Assembly: GCA_003833135.1 (NCBI GenBank)
Contig: QZLH01000819.1
Span: forward strand, 20,256 to 51,154
Origin: Oehlia diaphana
Lineage: Eukaryota > Glomeromycota > Glomeromycetes > Glomerales > Glomeraceae
Reading direction: 5' to 3'
Length of the DNA: 30,899 nt
In this document: piece by piece, positions 11,415-20,738 of the stretch
How positions within the stretch are numbered: the first letter of the stretch is position 1
Layout of the letters: every line of letters starts with the position of its first letter
Notes under the pieces: generated by a model
Told to the model about the DNA's origin: nothing
The model's database searches: none
Seen by the model: the letters and a program-made list of their open reading frames with translations, nothing else
Made by a program: the position numbers and the translations under genes

Positions 11415-12996
11415 ATGCCTCCAAAGAAAAATCAACCATCTGACAAAACGAAACAAAAGGAGAAGCAAAAGATCATTGAGGATAAGACTTTTGGTTTGAA
11501 GAATAAGAAAAAGTCTGCAAAAGTCCAACAACAGATCAAACAAATTCAAAGTCAAGTGATGTCAGCTGGTAATCGGAAAACTCTGGTATAGTTGATCGTA
11601 CTTTTTTTATCCTCTTTTTTATTTTAAAAAATTATACCTTGAAACTAATTGTTTAATATTTCATAGAAAGAAAAAGAAACCGAAAAACAGGCTATCGCTA
11701 ATAAAAAACTTGCTGAACAAAAAAAGAAAGAAGAACTTAATGAATTATTTAAACCAGTTCAAGTACAACAAAAAGTACCATTTGGGGTCGATCCTAAGAC
11801 GGTGTTATGTCAATTCTTCAAATCTGGACAATGTCAAAAGGGAGATAAATGTAAATTTTCTCATGATATGAATGTTGAAAGGAAAAGTGCGAAAATTGAT
11901 TTATATACTGATTCAAGAAATGAGGAAGATGATAAGAAAACTGGTAAATAAATAATTAAATAATTATATATATGATATAAATTTATTTCTTCTATAATTT
12001 GTTGTGTAAAAAACTTATTAATTGGTTAATATAGATACCATGGACAAATGGGATCAGGAGAAACTTGAACAAGTCGTCAAATCAAAACAGGGTAATCCTA
12101 AAACTACAACGGATATTGTATGTAGATACTTTTTAGAAGCTATTGAAAATCAAAAGTATGGTTGGTTCTGGGAATGTCCAAATGGAGGTGAGATGATTCT
12201 TAATTTGTTCGTATTAGTTTATTTTTTCAAACTCTATAGATTTGCTTTTTCACTTTAATTTATATAATAATTTGAACTTATTAATTAAACAAAATTTATT
12301 AGGCAAGAATTGCAAGTATAGACATGCTCTCCCACCTGGTTTTGTGCTGAAAAGCAAAGCTCAAAAGAAAGCAGAAGCGGAAGAGGAAGATCAAATTACT
12401 ATTGAAGAGTTCTTAGAAACAGAGGTAATACATCCTGCAAAGTGTTATCCCTTGTGTTGATAAAACGTATTATTTAGTTACTGATGATTTTATAAACTTT
12501 CAAGCGTCATAAATTAGGATCGAACCTCACACCAGTTACCCTTGAAACTTTTACTGAATGGAAAAATAGTCGCAAGGCAAAACTGGAAGCTGAAGAAGAA
12601 CTTAAAAGATCCGCTAAAGAAGCAGCTTTCAAAGCTGGTAAAGCTCAAGGCATGTCTGGTCGTGATCTCTTCACGTTCAATCCTGATCTTGTAGAAGATT
12701 ATGATGATGATGATGATGACATTTTCGATTTATCTGGTTATAAACAAGAAGTAGAACAAGAGGAGGAAGAAAATTCTGAACAAGTTCCTCATGAACAAAC
12801 AGATGAAGTAAATAAAGAAAATATTGAGGAAAATCCTTATGAGGAAGGTAGTAGTAGTAGTACCAGTAATAATAAAACAGAAAACACGACGACAACTCTT
12901 ATCACTGAAGATGGGTTAGAAGTTAAAGAGGATTTGTTTGCGGCAGAAGAATTGGATGACTTAGACGAAGACGACGATGAAGATGAAGAAGAATGA
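11415..12996 (+). CDS. ZC3H15/DFRP1 (Tma46) family CCCH zinc-finger protein (five exons)
   Basis: Family members bind and stabilise the DRG1 (Rbg1) translational GTPase and associate with ribosomes in the cytoplasm. Exons are 11415-11585, 11667-11943, 12035-12187, 12303-12424 and 12505-12996, giving 404 residues (yeast Tma46 345, human 426). The N-terminus, [19 protein letters not shown], is the usual basic start, followed by a Lys/Gln/Glu helix. Finger 1 uses C105, C113, C119 and H123 (CX7CX5CX3H). Finger 2 uses C179, C197, C204 and H208. The DFRP region follows ([15 protein letters not shown], then [22 protein letters not shown]). The C-terminus has very acidic Asp/Glu runs and a short Ser run, as in homologues. 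Splice borders are GT-AG and the frame is intact. It is divergent with GRC3. Confidence 0.95.
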
Positions 12997-13767
12997 ATTG
13001 TAGATGTAAAGTCAAATTTCATTATTAGGTTATTAATGAATCATCATGATAAACAAATAATGGAACAAAACATTTTTCTTCAAAATTATGCATTTGACAT
13101 AACAGCAGAAGTTATTTTTGTTTATCAAATATTTTATTATAAAAATATAGAACTAATGGATTCTTTAACTTTATTAAAGTTAAAAAATGTATCCGTAACT
13201 ATTTAATTGGAAAATGTATTTTAAACTTTAAGAAAATTAATATAAATTAGTATATCCGATTTGTTTTTGTTGAATAAACTCTTATGATAACAATATCTGT
13301 CATTTATCCGGATAGTTGTAAGAATCTGCAGAAATATACGCATTTTTCCGATACCAATTCTTTGTCAGTGACACCCCATTGAATGTTAAGATTTAAGATA
13401 ATATCAATAGATTTTGTGTAATTAGATATAGACATCTAACAAGAGTTTTTTTTAGCAACCAGCAATCTATACTCAACCACTAATAACGCGAATTAACCAA
13501 AATTTTTTTGTAATATTATTAAAAAATTTTTAGATACTTTAAATAAAAAGTTAGACTGATAATTTATTTAGACAGTTAATATTGATTTTCGCGTAAAAAT
13601 ATTTTCCTTTCATAAAATAAACTTTTTATTTTAAAAATAATGTGATGTAGATCATGAAGTCATGTAGATAAAATAAAAAAAAAAAGATTTAAAATTTAAA
13701 AACAAGTCAATTTGACTGCATATCCCATGATTTAATAAACCCTGAGTTATGATTGGTTAATCGTATG
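12997..13767. other. Intergenic region after the ZC3H15-like gene
   Basis: This holds the 3' untranslated part of the zinc-finger gene and AT-rich spacer. I see no open frame, RNA gene or clear repeat in it. A CCAAT-type box on the minus strand (GATTGG, 13751-13756) lies near its right end, next to the cullin promoter elements. Confidence 0.6.
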
Positions 13768-13775
13768 TCACGTGA
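13768..13775. promoter_or_regulatory. TCACGTGA palindrome upstream of the cullin-3-like gene
   Basis: This is the same perfect octamer as at 6997 and 18566. It lies about 260 bp before the first cullin ATG. The duplicated promoter of the second cullin copy starts downstream of it and does not contain it. Confidence 0.4.
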
Positions 13776-13785
13776 CGAACACATA

Positions 13786-13854
13786 CTTTTTAATCATTTA
13801 AAGAGCCGTTCTATCATAGCTGTTCCCTTTTTAATCATTTAAAGAGCCGTTCTA
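13786..13854. repeat. 28-bp direct repeat in the cullin promoter
   Basis: A perfect 28-bp word, from CTTTTTAATCATTT to AGCCGTTCTA, occurs at 13786-13813 and 13827-13854, a 41-bp period. Both copies are followed closely by a GCTGTT(T)CC motif. The promoter in front of the second cullin copy begins inside the AGAGCCGTTC part of this word, so the breakpoint of the tandem duplication lies here. Confidence 0.8.
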
Positions 13855-14036
13855 GCTGTTTCCGTATTTATTTTTACCTTTCGTTGCTCAGACGGAATAT
13901 ATCATTATAAAGTATGAACTCCCTTTATCAATATTGTTAATTATCATGAAAGAATAGTCAATAACCCTAAGAATAACTATTACCTTTGCTAATATATTCA
14001 CAAATCACTACTTTATTTTTTTTATTTTTATTTTGA

Positions 14037-15125
14037 ATGAGTAGCCGTAAGCAGCCGAATGGACCACAAGAGAAACCGGTAAGTTTAGTTACTTTATATA
14101 GTCCGGTTTGTCTATCAGACTTAAAAGCAAACCTATCTTTTTATGTTTTATAAATATGTGAACTTATCATTTTTAATTTTCTTTTTTCTTAATAAACTTA
14201 TTTAAATATATCTTCACGTCGTTTTTAGAACGCTGTGTACCAATTTACTGACAGTTGGGATAGGCTAGCTCGGGGTATTCGTGAAATTCATAAAAAAAAT
14301 TCGTGGTACATAAGTCCTGAAGAACTTTATCGTAATGCATATAACATGGTGCTTCATAAAAATGGAGACAAATTATATAATGGCGTAAGAGAAGTTATTA
14401 CGCAGCACCTGGAAGAAGTTGTTATTTCACAAGTAGTGCCGGCATTCCCTCTTTCAGGTGCAAGTAGTTCACAAACAAACCCTAATGGAGCTGATGGGGC
14501 AAATTTCTTGAAAGTTTTAAAAACTGTTTGGGAGGACCATACTACATGCATGCTTATGATTAAAAATATTTTAGTGTATATGGTAAGTTCTAAAGTACGT
14601 AAATTATTTTGTACGAGGAAAATTTTTTCCTGTTGTGGGCTACATCTAATATTTACACTATAACTATAACTAAAGGATCGGGTTTACGCAAGAAATGCAA
14701 ACGTTCCTCTTGTTTATGATCTCGGATTGGATCTATTTAGAGACATAATCGTCCGATCACCGAATTATCCAATTCAGACTCATCTTCTTGAAGCACTTTT
14801 ACAGCAAATTAAGCTTGAACGAGAAAATGAAATTATAGATCGTACTAATGTGAAAGCAGTAATTGACATGTTACTGGAATTAACTGACGCGTCGACTAAA
14901 GATACAATTTATGCAACTGATTTCGAAAATAAGCTCTTAGAAGCAAGTTCGGAATATTATAGAGTTGAGGGACAAATGCTTGTAGGAGAATATGATACTT
15001 CAGAATACATGAAAGAGGAGCCGTTCCGCATTTATTTTTACCTTTTGTTGCTCAGAGACCCGAAATATATCATTATAAAGTATAAACTCACTTTATCAAT
15101 ATTGTTAATTATCGTGAAAGAATAG
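14037..15125 (+). pseudogene. Cullin-3-like partial copy (exons 1-3 only)
   Basis: Exons 14037-14078, 14229-14582 and 14676 onward encode a cullin-3-type N-terminus. It has FTDSWDRLARGIREI, the BTB-binding helix EELYRNAYNMVLHK with KLYNGVREVI, a 30-residue Ser/Gly-rich insert after PAFPLS, VLKTVWEDH, and then DRVYARNANVPLVYDLGL. The match stops at YMKE (about 15017). There the normal donor (GAG|GTTAGA in the other copy) is replaced by DNA identical in type to the cullin promoter, and the frame reads 35 extra residues to a TAG at 15123-15125 (281 residues in all). It therefore has only part of the first cullin repeats and no Rbx1 or NEDD8 region. It may be a duplication fragment, but it is free of stops and keeps promoter and splice sites, so a short product is possible. 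It preserves the canonical BTB-facing residues better than the longer copy. Confidence 0.8.
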
Positions 15126-15199
15126 TCAATAACCATAAGAAAACCATATTATCTTTGCTAATATATTCACAAATCACCACTTTATTACTCTTTATTTAT

Positions 15200-17855
15200 A
15201 TGAGTAGCCGTAAACAGCCGAATGGAGAGATAAGGCCACAAGAGAAACCGGTAAGTTTAGTTACTTTATATAGTCCGGTTTGTCTATCAGACTTAAAAGC
15301 AAACCTATCTTTTTATGTTTTATAAATATGTGAACTTATCATTTTTAATTTTCTTTTTTCTTAATAAACTTATTATTTAAATATATCTTCACGTCATTTT
15401 CAGAACGCCGTGTACCAATTTACTGACAGTTGGGATAGTCTAGCTCAGGCTATTCGTGAAATTCATAAAAAAAATGCGTCGATCCTAAGTTTTGAAGGAC
15501 TTTATCGTGATACAATTAGTATGGTGCATCATAATGGAGACAAATTATATAATGGTGTAAGAGAAATTATTACGCAGCACCTGGAAGAAGTTGCTGTCTC
15601 ACAAGTAGTACCGGCATTCCCTCTTTCAAGTGCGAGTAGTTCACAAACAAACCCTAATGGAGCTGGTAGGGCAAATTTCCTGAAAGTTTTAAAAACTGTT
15701 TGGGAGGACCATATTACATGTATGCTTATGCTTAGTGATATTTTAAAGTATATGGTAAGTTAATGATTTCAAGTAAAGTTTTTTAATTATTTCTTTTACG
15801 TAAATTATTTTGTGCGGGAAAATTTTTTCCTGTTGTAGACTACTTCTAATATTACACTATAACTATAACTAAAGGATCGCGTTTACGCAAGAAATGCAAA
15901 CGTTCCTCTTGTTTATGATCTCGGATTGGATCTATTTAGAGACATAATCGTCCGATCACCGAATTATCCAATTCAGACTCATCTTCTTGAAGCACTTTTA
16001 CAGCAAATTAAGCTTGAACGAGAAAATGAAATTATAGATCGTACTAACGTGAAAGCAGTAATTGACATGTTACTGGAATTGACTGNNNNNNNNNNNNNNN
16101 NNNNNNNNNNNNNNNNNNNNNNNNNNNNNNNNNNNNNNNNNNNNNNNNNNNNNNNNNNNNNNNNNNNNNNNNNNNNNNNNNNNNNNNNNNNNNNNNNNNN
16201 NNNNNNNNNNNNNNNNNNNNNNNNNNNNNNNNNNNNNNNNNNNNNNNNNNNNNNNNNNNNNNNNNNNNNNNNNNNNNNNNNNNNNNNNNNNNNNNNNNNN
16301 NNNNNNNNNNNNNNNNNNNNNNNNNNNNNNNNNNNNNNNNNNNNNNNNNNNNNNNNNNNNNNNNNNNNNNNNNNNNNNNNNNNNNNNNNNNNNNNNNNNN
16401 NNNNNNNNNNNNNNNNNNNNNNNNNNNNNNNNNNNNNNNNNNNNNNNNNNNNNNNNNNNNNNNNNNNNNNNNNNNNNNNNNNNNNNNNNNNNNNNNNNNN
16501 NATTACACTATAACTATAACTAAAGGATCGCGTTTACGCAAGAAATGCAAACGTTCCTCTTGTTTATGATCTCGGATTGGATCTATTTAGAGACATAATC
16601 GTCCGATCACCGAATTATCCAATTCAGACTCATCTTCTTGAAGCACTTTTACAGCAAATTAAGCTTGAACGAGAAAATGAAATTATAGATCGTACTAACG
16701 TGAAAGCAGTAATTGACATGTTACTGGAATTGACTGACGCGTCGACTAAAAACACAATTTATGCAATTGATTTCGAAAATAAGTTCTTAGAATCAAGTTC
16801 GGAATATTATAGAGTTGAGGGACAAATGCTTGTGGGAGAATATGATACTTCAGAATACATGAAAGAGGTTAGAAATACATACATACATACATACATGTAT
16901 ACATACATACAAACTTATAATCTCATTTTTTAGGTAGATAAGCGACTGAATAAAGAAGAGCAGCGTGTAGGTCATTATCTTTCACCGACTACAGAACCAA
17001 AGATTCGTAATATTGTAGAAGAGGAGTTAATTTCAAAACATTTTAAGACAGTGATTGAGGTGCGCTTTATAGTATAAAATTTTTTTTGGTTTTATATATT
17101 ACATGAAATGAATTATTGTTTTTTTTTATTCCAGAAAAGTTTAATTCCTGTGCTAAGAAACGAAAAAATGGATGGTAAGTTTCTTGTATTTGTCGTTCAA
17201 TGATTATTATATTTTTGTAATGTTATTTATTTAATTTAGATCTTGGAAGGATGTATAAATTGTTCGGGCGAGTTGTAAAAGGCCATGATGAAATGAAATC
17301 TGCTATTAGTGATTATATACGTGAACTTGGTAAAGCGATTAATGAAACAGTAACAAGTAATACAACAGCCGAAGGTAGTAATGCTGCGTCTGGTGATAAA
17401 CAAACCGAAGTTACTGTTGCTTTAAGATGGGTACAGAAGGTTCTAGACCTTAAAGACAAATTCGATAGAGTTCAGAATTTAGCTTTATCTAATGATAAAG
17501 CATTTCAAACATCTTTTAATGAGGTTTGTCAGTACAAATGTTTTATATTTATATTTCTCAAGATGATTATCTTTTTTATTAATGCTTATAAATTTTTTTA
17601 AAAGGCTTTTGAATATTTCATTGATAAGAATCCAAAATCATCCGAGTTTATAACATTGTTTCTTTATGATCATTATACAAAAGGATTAAAGAGGGTTAGT
17701 TAACGTAATATTTATTTTCGTTAAATAACGTTCATCTTAAGTAATTACCAATTTTAAAATTTTAGGAAGAAAATGATAATATGTTGAATAAAGCTATTAC
17801 ATTGTTCCGCTTTATTGTCAGATCGAGAGCAGTTATCAATTTATCACAAAACTAG
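15200..17855 (+). CDS. C-terminally truncated cullin-3-like protein (interrupted by an N gap)
   Basis: Cullin-3 scaffolds ubiquitin ligases: the N-terminal repeats bind BTB adaptors, and the C-terminal half binds Rbx1 and is neddylated. Exons are 15200-15250, 15404-15754, 15875-(gap), then after the gap 16526-16867, 16934-17059, 17135-17174, 17240-17523, 17605-17694 and 17766-17855. If the gap flanks are one overlapping sequence, the exons join in frame to 457 residues. Family landmarks are ELISKHFKTVIE, DLGRMYKLFGRV, SDYIRELGKA, LDLKDKFDRV and FEYFIDKNPKSSEF. A full cullin-3 is about 770 residues; here the frame ends after NKAITLFRFI plus 13 unrelated residues and TAG, so the whole catalytic half is missing. 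Exon 1 carries a 9-nt insert (GAGATAAGG) relative to the first copy. The BTB helix is altered (FEGLYRDTISMVHH, one codon shorter). It could be a regulatory decoy or a recent pseudogene. Confidence 0.75.
16086..16501. other. Assembly gap (416 N) with identical flanks
   Basis: The 235 bases ending at 16085 (15851-16085) are identical to the 235 bases starting after the gap (16502-16736), covering the end of intron 2 and most of exon 3. The gap is too short to hold the missing end of one copy plus the promoter and exons 1-2 of another (about 1.3 kb). The simplest reading is two contig ends that overlap and were not merged. Confidence 0.85.
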
Positions 17856-17893
17856 ATGAGATGTCAATAATGCGAGAATATCATCTAATATAA

Positions 17894-18565
17894 TGTCAGA
17901 TTTCATGTATTAAATTTTGTTTCAGAAGTATAGCAATCTTTTTATTTGCAAAAAGGATAAATTTGTTTAAAATTAAAAATTTTTAACTTACGGTAATTAT
18001 TTGCGTCTAATAACTTTATATAAAAAATAAGAAGAATAATAATTAATTATCAGGAAACCTTTTACAAAAATTTTTTTTTTATCAAGATGATAAATGTACT
18101 ATAATACGTTTAAAAAAATTATAGTAAAATGTGAATTTATTAACATTTCTAAAAATATACAATTTGTCATTTTGTTATTGTGCAATTAATTGTCAGCAAA
18201 AAAAAATATCAAATTTGTAATTTATACTATAAATATCTTCTTTTTTCTTAATACACTTTTTTTTTCCTTAAAACTATTATTGAATATTTGATTTTTCTAT
18301 TGTAATTTAATATATGTATATATAAAACAACTGATTGAAAAAATGATAATAAAAGTTTACAGATTCTAGAGGAATTTGTTATGTGATAAAAACCAATAAT
18401 ATATTTATCTTTATTCTTTACATCTGCTTTTTTTACTTTTATCTCTACCCCTACCTCTCCCTTTACACTATATTTTTATCTCTAGCTACTTTCTACCTTT
18501 ACATTATACTATACTATATTACATTTTTATAATATATCTTTTTAAGGATGTTATTTGGCGACCTA
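17894..18565. other. AT-rich intergenic region with a pyrimidine tract
   Basis: No gene is seen here. At about 18420-18530 there is a C/T-rich stretch with repeated TCTACCCCTACCTCTCCC-like words and CTATACTATACTATA, probably a degraded simple repeat. Confidence 0.55.
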
Positions 18566-18573
18566 TCACGTGA
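18566..18573. promoter_or_regulatory. TCACGTGA palindrome upstream of the TPX2-like gene
   Basis: This is the third perfect copy of the octamer in the window, 360 bp before the TPX2-like ATG and separated from it by the MITE-like insertion. Confidence 0.35.
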
Positions 18574-18683
18574 TTTAACAATAATTAGGACGGTTCTTTA
18601 ATTCCGGTCAAAATTAATCATCCCGAAATGAAAAATTTTAACGGACCAATTAAAAACTTTGATTAAATCGCTTGGTCAGAAAC

Positions 18684-18803
18684 GCAAATGTATCGTTCTT
18701 ATACGATCAGGTGCTATGTTCTTATACGACGTATATGTCACACAATATAGGTCGTATAAGATAGTATGTCGTACACGTACAGTATAAGAACGATACATTT
18801 TGC
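18684..18803. mobile_element. 120-bp MITE-like palindromic element with 9-bp target duplication
   Basis: The left end GCAAATGTATCGTTCTTATA pairs with the right end, whose reverse complement is the same except for one extra A (GCAAAATG...). The inverted ends are 21-22 bp. Inside, CTTATACGAC and GTCGTATAAG pair again, so the whole element is an imperfect hairpin. GTCAGAAAC occurs on both sides (18675-18683 and 18804-18812). A 9-bp duplication and ends beginning with G fit a Mutator-like (MULE) non-autonomous element. It lies 122 bp before the TPX2-like ATG. No other copy is seen in the window. Confidence 0.8.
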
Positions 18804-18925
18804 GTCAGAAACTGATAAAAACCTACGTCATACGCGTGCGATAAACAAGTCCTTTTTTAAATTTTAAGTACAGAAATAATCTTATAATCTTTGATTTTTG
18901 GTAACGAAAACTGAAAACAAAAACT

Positions 18926-20738
18926 ATGAACGCAACTAATTTTTATAACGGAAAACCTAAGTTTGAATATATGGAAGATGTTAGTCGGTTCATGTCGGTA
19001 GCGCCAAGTACTCAACCGCCACAAACCAAAAATTATTTAGTTAAAAGGAGTGGTGGAATTCAAGTAATTATTATAAATTTGAAGTGGATTATCATAATTA
19101 TCATAATATCATTTTAACGCGTTTATAATAATAATATATCTCGTCTATTAGAAACGTGCGTTCGTATCAACAGTGCCAAAGCCTTTCAAATTTTATACTG
19201 AATTGCGGGCCAATAACTCTCGTAATAAAGAAAATTCTTCAAAATCACCATTTATTCCTTTAGCTGTCAGTGTGCAACAATTTTTAGAAAATCCAACCAG
19301 ATTCGATGCTAAGGTATCAGATGATAATACGTTTCAAAAATCAACATCGTGATTTCGAGGATAACAATCGCAATTTTTTCCTTTAAAAAAAAAAAGTCTG
19401 GTAAAGTACGTTCAAATAACTTAACTGTACCGAAATCTCCGTACTTGCGCACTAAATATAGGTCTAAACCCACTACGTAAGTTATACGTCACTAATTAAT
19501 TGAAATTCGAATAAATAAAATAAATACGAAAATCATTCATAAGCCGGGTAATTAATTATTAATGTATTTGATTATTGTTCAGTATATTACCTACAGAAGA
19601 GCGCAAAATAAGGGAAATGAGAGGTTATAAATTCAAGGCTAACCCATTAGATCGAAAGGTAATTGTTCGTCTGAGATTTTACGCATAAAACATCGTTACA
19701 TCGTCTCTTTAAATTTTAATTCTCTTTTAAAGATCCTTGAGAATAGGAATTTGGGAATCCCAAAAGTACAAAAGCCAAAGCCGACTGTACCATATTCACC
19801 GGCCATAACGAAACCTAAGCCACCAAGACCGAAGAGTCCCTCACCACCGCATGTCATTAAAGCTAATCCCGTACCCGATTATAAAGAACCATATAGACCG
19901 GTGATTGAACACCGGTTAATCGAATTACCAATGTTTAGTTTGCCTAGTAAGGAAATTTCCAAGAAGAAATCACAAGAAATTGAAGAAATGATTCGTCAAG
20001 AAAAAGAGAAAATGGAAAAGATGCGTGAATTTAAAGCGCAACCACTTCCTACTGGTTCCCCTGATGTATGTAACCATTAAATGTATTGTACGTACCAGAA
20101 TAAAAATAAATAAAGATTATTCTAATTATTCTTCTCTTTTGTTTTAATTTTCCAAGTGTCTGCCTACACGTCCTTATTATCCACCAACTCACCCAAAACC
20201 ATTTACATTGTTAACTAATGATCGTGGGGAAAAATATCAAAGAAAATTTTATGAGAAAGTGAGAAAAGAGCAGGAATATGTCAAGGAGAATCGATTTCAT
20301 GCACAACCTCTCCCCAATTTTGAGCCCAAAATTCCTAGAAAACCTGAATGTCCTCCACCAACAGAACCAATTGGTTTTTTCTTTTTTACTGATACTCGTA
20401 TGAAAAAACGTCATATTTATGACGAACGCAGAAGATTCCGAGAGAAGGAAGCTGAAGAACAAAGAATAGCAAAGATCAGGGAGGAAGAGGTAAGATATAG
20501 GAACTAATTCATATTATCGATCTTTTTCGATATTTAACTTTTTGTGCATTTATGTTAATAATTAAAGGTACGCAATATAAAGGAAATCCGTCGGTTAAGA
20601 GCAGATTTAGTTCATCACGCTCAACCTATTCGATATTATACACCGATAAATATACAACCATCGGATAAAAAACCGATAAGACCAATTTCTCCCATGATCG
20701 GTGAAAAACGACGTAAATACATGCGTCAAATCCCATAG
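18926..20738 (+). CDS. TPX2-family microtubule-associated protein (seven exons)
   Basis: TPX2 proteins bind microtubules and promote branching nucleation in the mitotic spindle under importin control. Exons are 18926-19063, 19152-19313, 19397-19476, 19583-19658, 19733-20065, 20157-20489 and 20568-20738, all GT-AG and in frame, giving 430 residues. Residues 47-65 read KRAFVSTVPKPFKFYTELR. LTVPKSPYLRTKYRSKP (about 109-125) and FKANPLDRKILENRNLGIP (about 144-162) match the importin-binding region pattern. Later come a Pro-rich stretch, FKAQPLP (252-258), PFTLLTNDRGEKYQRKFYEK, FHAQPLP (310-316) and a basic charged helix. The end, IRRLRADLVHHAQPIRYY, has the typical TPX2 C-terminal form. No Aurora-binding N-terminus is obvious. 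It is shorter than the vertebrate protein (about 750 residues) but the core modules are there. The acceptor before exon 3 (an A run then AG) is the weakest splice site. Confidence 0.85.

Noticed and set aside
12677..13022. Minus-strand His- or Ser-rich ORFs
   Set aside because: They are antisense readings of the Asp/Glu and Ser runs of the ZC3H15-like C-terminus.
14354..14551. Minus-strand ORF inside the first cullin copy
   Set aside because: It is a shadow of exon 2.
16502..17855. A separate third cullin gene starting after the gap
   Set aside because: The first 235 bases repeat exactly the sequence before the gap, so it is better explained as the rest of the second copy.
20211..20462. Minus-strand ORF inside the TPX2-like gene
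   Set aside because: It is antisense to exon 6, which carries clear TPX2 motifs.
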